Assembly: GCA_964292495.1 (NCBI GenBank)
Contig: CAXYVX010000010.1
Span: 1 to 21,588 of the forward strand
DNA from: CAXYVX01 sp964292495
GTDB taxonomy: Bacteria > Patescibacteriota > Saccharimonadia > Saccharimonadales > Saccharimonadaceae
DNA length: 21,588 nt
Direction of reading: 5' to 3'
The notes beneath the pieces were generated by a model that saw only the letters and a program-made list of their open reading frames with translations, searched no databases and was not told the DNA's origin. Each line of letters begins with the position of its first letter. The first letter of the stretch is position 1. Positions 1 to 6,965 of this stretch are shown in pieces. The position numbers and the translations under genes are program-made.

Positions 1-4
1 GCCG

Positions 5-286
5 GCCTTTTCTCCTCTATTTTCTGAGGTTCAGTCTATACGGGGAAGCCTTTTCTCCTCTATTTTCTGAGGGTCGCCGAACTTTATATCGCCTTTTCTC
101 CTCTATTTTCTGAGGTCGTCCAGCCAGAGTATAGCCTTTTCTCCTCTATTTTCTGAGGCAAACGGGCCCGCACCGTGCCTTTTCTCCTCTATTTTCTGAG
201 GTATATATCATCATGTTAGCCTTTTCTCCTCTATTTTCTGAGGGTGATAGCGTATGACATAGCCTTTTCTCCTCTATTTTCTGAGG
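5..286 (-). CRISPR. Compact CRISPR array: seven 25-nt repeats, 17-18-nt spacers
   Basis: Seven identical 25-nt repeats start at 5, 48, 91, 134, 177, 219 and 262. They are separated by six unrelated spacers, five of 18 nt and one of 17 nt (202-218). The 43-nt period is far shorter than in type I, II or III arrays. Read on the minus strand the repeat begins CCTCAG, ends AGAAAAGGC, and can fold a CCTC/GAGG stem. From memory, this resembles the short repeats of Cas12d (CasY) arrays, which also end in AAGGC and carry 17-19-nt spacers. That orientation makes the right end (262-286) leader-proximal and spacer 244-261 the newest. All repeats are perfect, so no decayed distal end is seen and the array probably continues past the left edge; bases 1-4 would be the end of another spacer. 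Subtype is inferred from repeat shape and the neighbouring cas1, not from an effector. Confidence 0.96.
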
Positions 287-363
287 ATTTCCCTCTAAAA
301 TAACAGATTATAAACGTACGATTAACTATCGTTTATTATACACGGAAATGAGCGTAATGCAAG
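287..363 (-). promoter_or_regulatory. Probable CRISPR leader and array promoter
   Basis: This AT-rich stretch lies between the array and cas1. Read leftward it has two perfect TATAAT boxes, at 340-335 and 312-307. The first has a weak -35 (TTGCAT) 16 nt upstream and would start transcription near 328, about 40 nt before the first repeat. Between the two boxes is an inverted repeat, ACGAT (318-322) and ATCGT (328-332). The last leader bases before the repeat (about 287-300) echo the repeat's own TAGAGG-GAAA segment. Leader identity follows from repeat orientation and is an inference. Confidence 0.6.
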
Positions 364-420
364 TGTTTTTATTATTTCGCATTCGGAAAGCATGTTTTCT
401 CATTTTTCGCGAAAAAGTTG

Positions 421-434
421 TAAAATCATTATAT
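421..434 (+). promoter_or_regulatory. Putative -10 box for a leaderless cas1 transcript
   Basis: TAAAAT at 421-426 lies 8 nt before the ATG at 435. There is no Shine-Dalgarno sequence ahead of that ATG. A transcript from this box would begin at or next to the start codon. No convincing -35 is seen, and a TTCGCGAA palindrome sits at 406-413. The evidence is mainly the repeat of this arrangement in front of other genes in the window. Confidence 0.35.
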
Positions 435-1505
435 ATGAAAGAAAACAAATACAAGAAATCTTCGCCTGCACGCGTTCCGCTCTGGCTGCCATATCTCCAA
501 GAAATTTCCAGTAAAAAGGATGTTTTTGATTTTAAGTTTAATGGTGGTGAAGTTGAAACGTCGCTAGATAAAGTCTCGTCTATTATGATCTACGGCGACA
601 GCGATACAGACTTGAGCGTAAAGACTATTGATAAAATTGCGCGCGCAGGCGTTCCGATTATCATTCACCGCCGGACAATGAACCAGCCGATTTATATCAT
701 TGGCGGTGCGCGTCCAGACCCAGACGACACACTGACTTTTCAATTAAGAAAACGCTCTGAGCCACGTTTCGCGAACGCAATTGCGCGCCAGCTACTTTTT
801 GCAAAATTCCAGTCCATGAAATATCTGGTAGATCCTCGCATTCTACCGAAATTTACAAATGTATCAAAGCTCCGAAACATTGAGGCTCAACACGCGCGCG
901 AATACTGGGATAAATGGTTTCGCGAACTCGGGCATCCAGAGTGGACGCGACGCGGAAAAAATCCAGCTTCCTCTGCTTTAGATGCACAAAGTAAATTTCT
1001 CGCTGGTATCATTCTCCGTTGGATCACTTACCACCACCTCTCTCCATATCATGGCTTTCTCCACGAACCAACAGATTACCCCTCACTTGTTTACGACCTA
1101 ATGGAGCCGTTTCGCGGTATTTTTGAGGCTGAGATTTTACGACAATGGAAGGTTGGCGGGGTCGATCCAAAGAATTTTCTTGGGTCTGCAATTAATATTA
1201 CGAAAGATATGCTTGACGAGAAAGTTTATATTCCACTTACACGACAAATCGTCACACGCCAGGAAATGCTCCACGGAATCGTTCTTTCACTAAAATTTTA
1301 TTTTCTCGGTCGTCAGAAAAAATTTTTAATTCCACTTCCAGGAAAACCAAATGGTGGCCGCCCAGCAAAAGTTGAATTCCTTCTCTATGGTCGTCATGCT
1401 GGGAAAACCGACTTTTGGGCACAAGCAAAAGAAGTTCACAAAAAAAGCGAAAATCGCGAAATATCATCTGAAAAATCTGAAGTATATCTTTATTTTTCTC
1501 ACTAG
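435..1505 (+). CDS. cas1: Cas1 integrase of a compact type V (V-C/V-D-like) CRISPR system
   Basis: Cas1 is the metal-dependent integrase that inserts new spacers at the leader end of the array. From the ATG at 435 the protein is 356 residues. The N-terminal beta region (MIYGDSDTDLSVKTIDKIAR) is the usual Cas1 segment. The C-terminal helical core shows IEAQHAREYW with the catalytic Glu at about residue 150, then GFLH with the His at about 210, then YDLMEPFR with Asp 221 and Glu 224. The His-to-acid spacing of 11 and 14 residues matches the family. The frame is open back to an ATG at 348, but those 29 residues match nothing in Cas1 and overlap the array promoter on the other strand, so I prefer 435. 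No cas2 accompanies it. With 17-18-nt spacers this fits the Cas1-only mini-integrase described for type V-C. The gene is convergent with rpsH. Confidence 0.93.
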   Translation: MKENKYKKSSPARVPLWLPYLQEISSKKDVFDFKFNGGEVETSLDKVSSIMIYGDSDTDLSVKTIDKIARAGVPIIIHRRTMNQPIYIIGGARPDPDDTLTFQLRKRSEPRFANAIARQLLFAKFQSMKYLVDPRILPKFTNVSKLRNIEAQHAREYWDKWFRELGHPEWTRRGKNPASSALDAQSKFLAGIILRWITYHHLSPYHGFLHEPTDYPSLVYDLMEPFRGIFEAEILRQWKVGGVDPKNFLGSAINITKDMLDEKVYIPLTRQIVTRQEMLHGIVLSLKFYFLGRQKKFLIPLPGKPNGGRPAKVEFLLYGRHAGKTDFWAQAKEVHKKSENREISSEKSEVYLYFSH

Positions 1506-1510
1506 AACCA

Positions 1511-1544
1511 AAAATTTCGCAAAAACTTAATTTCGCGAAATTTT
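1511..1544. terminator. Inverted repeat between convergent cas1 and rpsH, possible bidirectional terminator
   Basis: Arms AAAATTTCGC (1511-1520) and GCGAAATTTT (1535-1544) are perfectly complementary over 10 bp with a 14-nt loop. They lie in the 58-nt gap between two convergent stop codons, where a shared terminator is expected. Short T-rich stretches follow on the plus strand. The stem is AT-rich and includes a TTCGCGAA palindrome, so termination is plausible but not certain. Confidence 0.4.
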
Positions 1545-1563
1545 CGTCCTAATTTTATAGTTT

Positions 1564-1965
1564 TTAGTAAACTTTCAATATCAGCTCGCCGCCCAGTTTT
1601 TCGCGAATTGCTTCGCTACCGGTCATCAGACCTTTGGATGTGCTGACGATGACGATTCCGCGGCCGCTTTTGACGCGCGGGATTTCCGCCACGCCGGCGT
1701 AAACGCGTCGGCCTGGTTTGGAAATTCGCGAGATCTCGGTGATCGCAGCGTTTTCGCCTTCTTTGTTGATCAAGATAACCAGTTCGTCTCGCGGATCAGC
1801 TTTTTCAACTGAAACTTTCGCAAGATATCCCTTTGCCGCGAGAACTTTCGCGACTGATTCCTTGATGTTGCTGTGCGGCAGGCGCACTTCGTTTTTGCCG
1901 ACGTTGATAGCGTTTCGCACGCGAGTCAACATATCGGCGATCGGATCTGTACTTTGCATAGACAT
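1564..1965 (-). CDS. rpsH: 30S ribosomal protein S8
   Basis: S8 (133 residues, normal length) binds the central domain of 16S rRNA and nucleates platform assembly; in E. coli it is also the translational repressor of the spc operon. The start MSMQSTDPIADMLTRVRNA and the C-terminal motif GIVIVSTSKGLMT are diagnostic. It is the last ribosomal gene of this run. In the canonical spc order rplF would follow, but here the next gene is a convergent cas1. Confidence 0.97.
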   Translation of the reverse strand: MSMQSTDPIADMLTRVRNAINVGKNEVRLPHSNIKESVAKVLAAKGYLAKVSVEKADPRDELVILINKEGENAAITEISRISKPGRRVYAGVAEIPRVKSGRGIVIVSTSKGLMTGSEAIREKLGGELILKVY

Positions 1966-1992
1966 ATTCTTCTCTTCCTTTCTGTTAACTTT

Positions 1993-2262
1993 CTACCAAC
2001 TCGATTTCGTTACACCCGGGATTTCGCCCTTTGCAGCATGTTCGCGGAAACTAATTCGCGAAAGACCGAATTTGCGCATATACGCGTGCGGTCGGCCCGT
2101 TTCTGAATCTCGGTTTTTGAGACGTGTCGGAGAAGCATTTCGCGGAAGTTTCTGCAAACCTTCGCGGTCGCCAGCTTCAAGAAGCTCAGCGCGCTTTTTC
2201 GCGAATTTCGCGTTCATTTTCGCGCGTTTCAGATCGCGATAAACAGCAGATTTCTTAGCCAT
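1993..2262 (-). CDS. rpsN: 30S ribosomal protein S14, long zinc-free form
   Basis: S14 (89 residues) sits in the head of the small subunit. This is the long form without the CxxC pairs of the zinc-binding short form: the protein contains no cysteine. Recognisable parts are RDLKRAKMNAKFAKKRAEL, then LPRNASPTRLKNR, then the C-terminal SRISFREHAAKGEIPGVTKSSW. Its ATG overlaps the rplE stop as TAATG, implying translational coupling. Confidence 0.96.
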   Translation of the reverse strand: MAKKSAVYRDLKRAKMNAKFAKKRAELLEAGDREGLQKLPRNASPTRLKNRDSETGRPHAYMRKFGLSRISFREHAAKGEIPGVTKSSW

Positions 2263-2837
2263 TATTTATCTCCTTTCTTCTCAAACGGCATACCAAATTT
2301 TTCAAGCAAAGCGCGTGAAGCTTCTTTGCTTCCGTTTTTGATCTGGAAAGTGACTTGCAAACCGTGAGGAATGTTTGTCTCTTCAAAGGTCAATTCCGGG
2401 AAAATTGACTGCTCAATCAAGCCCAAATTGTAGTTGCCTTGCCCGTCAAAAGCTTTCGCACTAACACCGTGAAAATCGCGAACTCGCGGCAAAGCCACGC
2501 TGACCAAACGGTCTGCAAATTCCCACATTTTGTCGCCACGCAAAGTGACGGCGGTGCCAATCGGCGAACCCATGTTCTTGCGGATTTTGAATCCGGCGAT
2601 GGATTTTTGTGCCAAGCGCTGATATGGTTTCTGACCAGTGATTTTCGTCAAAGTGTTCAGAACCGCAGCCTGGTAAGCTTTGTTATCCTTGTTTTTACCA
2701 GTTCCAACACTCACGATAATTTTCGCGAGTTTCGGCACCTGATTAACATTGTCAACATTCAACTCTTTTTCGAGCTCAGCCACAAATTTCTCCTGATAAA
2801 GAGATTTCAGTCGCGGAGTATATTTCTTCTCAGCCAT
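2262..2837 (-). CDS. rplE: 50S ribosomal protein L5
   Basis: L5 (191 residues) binds 5S rRNA and contacts the P-site tRNA in the central protuberance. Family landmarks are the N-terminal YTPRLKSLYQEKF, the KITGQKPYQRLAQKSIAGFKIR segment split around GQKP, and the C-terminal GLQVTFQIKNGSKEASRALLE region. It is joined to rplX upstream and rpsN downstream by one-base stop/start overlaps. Confidence 0.97.
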   Translation of the reverse strand: MAEKKYTPRLKSLYQEKFVAELEKELNVDNVNQVPKLAKIIVSVGTGKNKDNKAYQAAVLNTLTKITGQKPYQRLAQKSIAGFKIRKNMGSPIGTAVTLRGDKMWEFADRLVSVALPRVRDFHGVSAKAFDGQGNYNLGLIEQSIFPELTFEETNIPHGLQVTFQIKNGSKEASRALLEKFGMPFEKKGDK

Positions 2838-3154
2838 TATTTGATCTCCTTTCCGGTCTTTTTCGCGACGCGGACTTTTTTGTCATCCTTTTTCGCGAAA
2901 CTGACTTTGCCGAATTTTTCACTTCCTTTTGCGGTCTCAATTGCAAGAGCCACGTTTGAAATGTGAACCGGGAGTTGGATTTCTTTTTTCATGCCCTGGC
3001 CACCAGTTAACTGATTGCCGCGCATGTGTCGCTCACGGACGCCGATCTTCTCTAAGAAGACGTTGTCGCCGTCAATTTTCGCGACTTTAGCGATCTTGCC
3101 CTTGTTGCCGCCGGCGATCACTTTAACTAAATCATTTGTCTTGATTCGTTTCAT
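2837..3154 (-). CDS. rplX: 50S ribosomal protein L24
   Basis: L24 (105 residues) is an assembly initiator of the large subunit near the exit tunnel. The KOW motif is at the N-terminus (DLVKVIAGGNKGKIAKVAKI), followed by the conserved NQLTGGQGMKKEIQLPVHISN segment. The C-terminus is lysine-rich. Coupled to rplN by TAATG and to rplE in the same way. Confidence 0.96.
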   Translation of the reverse strand: MKRIKTNDLVKVIAGGNKGKIAKVAKIDGDNVFLEKIGVRERHMRGNQLTGGQGMKKEIQLPVHISNVALAIETAKGSEKFGKVSFAKKDDKKVRVAKKTGKEIK

Positions 3155-3522
3155 TATAGTACCTCCGGTGCAAGGGAAACGATTTTCGCATAGCCGAGGT
3201 CGCGAAGTTCGCGAGGAATCGGCCCGAAAACGCGGGTCCCTTTTGGTGTTTTATCGTCGTTAATGATAACGCATGCGTTGTCATCAAATTTAATCGTGCT
3301 GCCGTCTGGTCGGCGAATCATATCACGAGTTCGCACAACAACTGCTTTCACAACCGATTTTTTCTTGGTGTTTCCGTGCGGATCAGCCTGTTTGACTGTC
3401 GCCACGAAGACATCACCCACGCGAGCGTAGCGTCGGCGGGTTGCGCCGAGAACGCGGATACAAAGGACTTCCTTTGCGCCGCTGTTGTCAGCAACTTTTA
3501 ATCTACTTTCCTGCTGAATCAT
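3154..3522 (-). CDS. rplN: 50S ribosomal protein L14
   Basis: L14 (122 residues, standard length) lies at the subunit interface and forms bridges with 16S rRNA. The N-terminal MIQQESRLKVADNSGAKE and the C-terminal GPIPRELRDLGYAKIVSLAPEVL are hallmark sequences. It overlaps the rpsQ stop by an ATGA junction (3519-3522), which also shows that TGA is used as a stop in this genome. Confidence 0.98.
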   Translation of the reverse strand: MIQQESRLKVADNSGAKEVLCIRVLGATRRRYARVGDVFVATVKQADPHGNTKKKSVVKAVVVRTRDMIRRPDGSTIKFDDNACVIINDDKTPKGTRVFGPIPRELRDLGYAKIVSLAPEVL

Positions 3523-3836
3523 TCCTGATCCTCCTTCTTTGCGTGCTCGTCAATCTGTTCTTCGACTTCCGTCTTCTTGATTTCAAGCTTCTCGCGGCCT
3601 TTTTCGACGATTTCGCGAAGATTCCACTTCACGGTTCGGGAAAACGGCACGCTTTCTTCGATGACCACTTTATCGCCGACTTTCGCGGAATTCTCTTCGT
3701 CGTGGGCATGGAATTTGGTGTTAACCGTAAATTTCTTCCCGTACAACGGATGAGTCTCGCGAGTAGTTCGCGTAACAACAATAGTTTTGTTCATTTTGTC
3801 GCTGGTTACAACACCAGTTACTGTGCGCTTGCTCAC
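3519..3836 (-). CDS. rpsQ: 30S ribosomal protein S17 with charged C-terminal tail
   Basis: S17 (105 residues) is an OB-fold protein binding the 5' domain of 16S rRNA. The core matches well: GVVTSDKMNKTIVVTRTTRETHPLYGKK, split around MNKT, and VGDKVVIEESVPFSRTVKW. The C-terminal 25 or so residues are a Glu/Lys-rich tail beyond the usual end of about 80-90 residues. It ends in TGA, overlapping the start of rplN's upstream neighbour pattern, and its own start overlaps the rpmC stop (ATGA). Confidence 0.95.
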   Translation of the reverse strand: MSKRTVTGVVTSDKMNKTIVVTRTTRETHPLYGKKFTVNTKFHAHDEENSAKVGDKVVIEESVPFSRTVKWNLREIVEKGREKLEIKKTEVEEQIDEHAKKEDQE

Positions 3837-4117
3837 TTTTGCTCCTTTCCTTCGTTAATTTTTTCGGCCAAGACCGTGTGGATCTTCGCGATGAATTTTC
3901 GCGAATTCTTCACAACAGTCGTGTTCGGCAGTTCATTAGCTTTTAACATTTTCTGTGCATTCAACAGATCTTTCTTCGCTGCAGCCAAGGCTTCGTGAAG
4001 TTCTTGTTCTGTCAAAGCGCGCAGATCCTTAGCGGTCTTTGCGACGTCTTTTTTGACAGTTTTCGGAGTCACTTTCGCGACTTTTTCCGACTTTTTCGCA
4101 ACTTTTTTCTCAGCCAT
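3833..4117 (-). CDS. rpmC: 50S ribosomal protein L29 with N-terminal Lys/Ala-rich extension
   Basis: L29 sits at the tunnel exit near the docking site for signal recognition particle and trigger factor. The family core is residues 30-94: DLRALTEQELHEALAAAKKD, then LPNTTVVKNSRKFIAKIHTVL. About 30 Lys/Ala/Val-rich residues precede the core, making 94 residues against the usual 60-70. An internal start is unlikely because the ATG at 4117 overlaps the rplP stop, as at the neighbouring junctions. Confidence 0.92.
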   Translation of the reverse strand: MAEKKVAKKSEKVAKVTPKTVKKDVAKTAKDLRALTEQELHEALAAAKKDLLNAQKMLKANELPNTTVVKNSRKFIAKIHTVLAEKINEGKEQK

Positions 4118-4530
4118 TATGCGTCCTCCCTTTTGACAAACCGGGTTTTAACCGGAAGTTTATTGCTGGCGAGCCTCATGGCTTCCCGAGCGACTTCTTC
4201 GCTAACACCATTGATTTCAAACATGACGGTTCCGGTTTTGACTTTCGCCACGTAAAATTCTGGCGAACCTTTACCCGAACCCATTTTCACGTCAAGCGGC
4301 TTTTTGGTCACCGGCGTGTGTGGGAAAATTCTGATCCAGATTTTACCACCGCGCTTTGTGTGTCCAGAGATCGCGCGACGTGCGCTTTCAATCTGGCGAG
4401 CCGTAATTCGCTCGTTATCCAAACTCTGTAATCCGAAATCACCAAACGCGACATAGTTGCCACGGCTTGCGACGCCCGGATTTTTACCTTTGCGGAGTTT
4501 GCGGAATTTCATTTTTTTCGGTTGCAACAT
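4117..4530 (-). CDS. rplP: 50S ribosomal protein L16
   Basis: L16 (137 residues, standard) binds helix 38 of 23S rRNA and helps position tRNA at the A site. The starting MLQPKKMKFRKLRKGKNPG, the central TKRGGKIWIRIFPHTPVTKK and MGSGKGSPEFYVAKVKTGTV are family signatures. Only two bases separate it from rpsC upstream. Confidence 0.98.
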   Translation of the reverse strand: MLQPKKMKFRKLRKGKNPGVASRGNYVAFGDFGLQSLDNERITARQIESARRAISGHTKRGGKIWIRIFPHTPVTKKPLDVKMGSGKGSPEFYVAKVKTGTVMFEINGVSEEVAREAMRLASNKLPVKTRFVKREDA

Positions 4531-4532
4531 GA

Positions 4533-5165
4533 TTAATTCCTTTCTCCCTTGTTAATCCAAACTTTCACACCTATTGTGCCAGCCGGGGTTTTCGCGACGG
4601 CCAGGTTGTAGTCAATGTTTGCGCGCAATGTGTGCAGTGGAACCGAACCTTCAATCAGTTTTTCGCGGCGGCTCATTTCAGCACCGTTCAAACGTCCTGC
4701 AACTTCAATTCTGACACCTTTTGCACCGGCGCTCATCACGTTCTGCGCAGTCATTTTGGTGGCGCGACGGAAATTGATCCGGCGCTCCAACTGACGCGCG
4801 ATGTTTTCACTGACGATTTTTGCCGCCAGGTCTGGTTTTTTAACTTCTTCGATGTTGATGCGCACGCTTGAACCGACCAATTTGTCAAGTTCGCTTTTCA
4901 GCTCTTGCACACCAGCACCCTGTCGGCCAATAACAACACCCGCTTTGCTGGTCCAAATTGTAACTTCAACCGCGTTCTGAGAACGAGCGATTTCAATTTT
5001 CTGGATCACAGCACGCGTCTCGAATTTCTTTTCAATCAGCTTGCGGATTTGAATGTCTTCGGCAAGGTTTTTCGCGAAATCTTTTTTATTCGCGTTGAAC
5101 CATTTACTTGACCAATCTTTGTGCACTTGGAGGCGCATCGAGATCGGATTTACTTTCTGACCCAT
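4533..5165 (-). CDS. rpsC: 30S ribosomal protein S3
   Basis: S3 (210 residues) forms part of the mRNA entry channel and has helicase activity there. It opens with MGQKVNPISMRLQVHKDWSS. The type II KH domain contains the GxxG-like loop VVIGRQGAGVQELK (about residues 77-90). The C-terminal domain has RINFRRATKMTAQNVMSAGA and ends GTIGVKVWINKGE. Its start overlaps the rplV stop. Confidence 0.98.
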   Translation of the reverse strand: MGQKVNPISMRLQVHKDWSSKWFNANKKDFAKNLAEDIQIRKLIEKKFETRAVIQKIEIARSQNAVEVTIWTSKAGVVIGRQGAGVQELKSELDKLVGSSVRINIEEVKKPDLAAKIVSENIARQLERRINFRRATKMTAQNVMSAGAKGVRIEVAGRLNGAEMSRREKLIEGSVPLHTLRANIDYNLAVAKTPAGTIGVKVWINKGERN

Positions 5166-5557
5166 TACTTCCCCTCCTTCTTTTCTTCAACTTTAACAGC
5201 TTTTTCAGCTTTTTTCACCTTCAAAGCTCCGTCAACGACAACCAAAATGTTGCTTGTTCGTTTCTGGAACGGGTGCGCTTGACCTCGGCTAACCGGGCGG
5301 AAGCGTTTGAGGCGAGGACCGCTTGTCACGCTCAAAGTCGTGATCATGAGGCCTTCGGATTTCAGGCTGTGGTTGTTGATTGCATTTGCACGAGCGCTTG
5401 CGATAACTTTTGCGAGCGGCTTCGCACTGCGGCGCGGTGTGTGATTCAAAATCACCAACGCGTCTTCTACGCTACGTCCGCGAACCAAAGCAGCGACTTC
5501 GCTAACTTTGCGCGGCGACATGCGCAATTCTTTCAGATATGCTTTTACTTCACTCAT
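5165..5557 (-). CDS. rplV: 50S ribosomal protein L22
   Basis: L22 (130 residues) lines the exit tunnel with an extended beta hairpin. The N-terminal AYLKELRMSPRKVSEVAALV, the middle SARANAINNHSL and the hairpin RLKRFRPVSRGQAHPFQKR are typical. The last 20 residues are a Lys/Glu-rich tail. It is TAATG-coupled to rpsS upstream. Confidence 0.97.
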   Translation of the reverse strand: MSEVKAYLKELRMSPRKVSEVAALVRGRSVEDALVILNHTPRRSAKPLAKVIASARANAINNHSLKSEGLMITTLSVTSGPRLKRFRPVSRGQAHPFQKRTSNILVVVDGALKVKKAEKAVKVEEKKEGK

Positions 5558-5820
5558 TATTTAGCCTTTCCTCCGTGCTTGCGGAATTTGCGCGTTGGCG
5601 CGAATTCGCCCAGCTTATGGCCGACCATGTTTTCAGTAATGAAAACCGGAACATGCACGCGACCGTTGTGGACAGCAAAGCTAAAGCCAACCATTTCCGG
5701 CGTGATCGTGCTCGGGCGGGCCCAAGTCTTGATGACAGTGCGATCATCTTTGCTAAGTTTCGCGACTTTTTTCGCGAGCTTGGCGTCGATGAACGGACCT
5801 TTCTTCAATGATCTACTCAT
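5557..5820 (-). CDS. rpsS: 30S ribosomal protein S19
   Basis: S19 (87 residues) lies in the small-subunit head near the A-site finger. Nearly every family landmark is present: MSRSLKKGPFIDAKL, IKTWARPSTITPEMVG, VHVPVFITENMVGHKLGEF and the C-terminal RKFRKHGGK. Three bases separate it from rplB. Confidence 0.98.
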   Translation of the reverse strand: MSRSLKKGPFIDAKLAKKVAKLSKDDRTVIKTWARPSTITPEMVGFSFAVHNGRVHVPVFITENMVGHKLGEFAPTRKFRKHGGKAK

Positions 5821-5823
5821 CTT

Positions 5824-6660
5824 TTATTTCCTCCTCTTAGCTTGATGTCGCGAACGAACGATCATTTTGTCCGTGGATTTTCGCGAACGTGTCTTTTTAC
5901 CGAGAGCAATCTGGCCCCACGGTGTGCGACCAATACCGCGGTGCGATCCGGCACCACCGTCACCACCACCGTTCGGGTGATCAACTGCGTTCATCGCGCG
6001 ACCGCGAGTCTGCGGTCGGATTCCCATGTGGCGTTTACGACCAGCCTGACCGATCTTGATGTTCTGGTGCTGCTCGTTTCCGACCAAGCCCAATGTTGCT
6101 TTATTCTCCAAACGGAATTTACGGACTTCGCCACTTGGCATGCGAACGAGAGCGTGATCGCCGTCTTTCGCGGTCAATGTTGCAGAAGTTCCGGCCGAGC
6201 GAACCATTTGTCCGCCGCGTCCAGCTGTAATCTCGATGTTATGAATCGAGCTTCCGAGCGGAATTTCGCGAAGTGTCATGCGGTTTCCGGCTTCAACAGC
6301 CACACCAGCACCAACTTCAATTTTTCCACCTTTTTCCACGTTTCGCGGAGCCACCATGTAGTGGAGATCGCCGTTTTCGTGTTGAACACGTGCGAGTCGC
6401 GCGGTGCGATCCGGTGCGTATTCGATTTCGCGGACCTCATATGCGCCTTCCGGCAAGTTGAAGTTCACGTTTCGTGCGAATTTCTTCGCGCCACCACCGC
6501 GGTGTCGTGAAGTGATGCGTCCCTGGTTGTTTCGACCAGCAGTCTGCATTTTTCGCGAAACCAAGCTTTTAACCGGCTTTTTGGTTGTGATCGCATCAAA
6601 ATCCTGGGTCGTCATCAAGCGACGGCCGTTTGTTGTAGGTTTCAATCTTTTAATAGCCAT
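5824..6660 (-). CDS. rplB: 50S ribosomal protein L2
   Basis: L2 (278 residues) is required for subunit association and peptidyl transferase function. It carries GRITSRHRGGGAKKF, the SH3-like domain with IEYAPDRTARLARV, GSSIHNIEITAGRGGQMVRS, and the C-terminal MNAVDHPNGGGDGGAGSHRG. In most bacteria the last motif reads VDHPHGGGEG; here the second His is Asn, which is the one oddity. The C-terminus is basic as usual. Confidence 0.98.
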   Translation of the reverse strand: MAIKRLKPTTNGRRLMTTQDFDAITTKKPVKSLVSRKMQTAGRNNQGRITSRHRGGGAKKFARNVNFNLPEGAYEVREIEYAPDRTARLARVQHENGDLHYMVAPRNVEKGGKIEVGAGVAVEAGNRMTLREIPLGSSIHNIEITAGRGGQMVRSAGTSATLTAKDGDHALVRMPSGEVRKFRLENKATLGLVGNEQHQNIKIGQAGRKRHMGIRPQTRGRAMNAVDHPNGGGDGGAGSHRGIGRTPWGQIALGKKTRSRKSTDKMIVRSRHQAKRRK

Positions 6661-6662
6661 AT

Positions 6663-6965
6663 TTATGCCTCCTCACTTTCCGCGAAAACAGCAATTTTGC
6701 CTTCGCTCACAGAAACATACGCTTTTTTCTTGTCCGAGCGCTTTGCAGTGGTCGGGCGGGCGTGTTTGCCGCGATTAACAGCTTTCACTTTACCTTTCGC
6801 GATCATCAAGCGAACATCGCTGATTTTCACATCCGGGTAATTTTCTTTGACCGCTTCAATCACCTGCGCTTTGTTCGCGCTCATCGGCACGTCAAAAACG
6901 TAAATGTTCTGTTGGCTGAGACCATAGCTTTTTTCGCTAATTCGCGGAGAAATCAAAATACTCAT
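6663..6965 (-). CDS. rplW: 50S ribosomal protein L23
   Basis: L23 (100 residues) is the main docking site for trigger factor and SRP at the tunnel exit. The N-terminal ISPRISEKSYGLSQQNIYVF and the following NKAQVIEAVKENYPDVKISDVR segment are diagnostic. The C-terminal part (VKAVNRGKHARPTTAKRSDK) contacts rRNA. Overlaps the rplD stop by one base. Confidence 0.97.
   Translation of the reverse strand: MSILISPRISEKSYGLSQQNIYVFDVPMSANKAQVIEAVKENYPDVKISDVRLMIAKGKVKAVNRGKHARPTTAKRSDKKKAYVSVSEGKIAVFAESEEA

Noticed and set aside
5..286. A plain tandem repeat (minisatellite) in place of a CRISPR array
   Set aside because: The intervening 17-18-nt segments are all different while the 25-nt units are identical, and a cas1 gene is adjacent.
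348..434. Upstream ATG at 348 as the cas1 start
   Set aside because: The 29 extra residues do not resemble Cas1, have no usable ribosome binding site (GGAA touches the ATG), and overlap the likely array promoter on the other strand.
5..1505. Assigning a definite subtype (Cas12c or Cas12d)
   Set aside because: No effector is in the window, and repeat resemblance from memory is not enough to choose between V-C and V-D.
3519..3522. Genetic code 25 (TGA as glycine)
   Set aside because: rpsQ ends at a TGA exactly where the protein should end, in an ATGA overlap.
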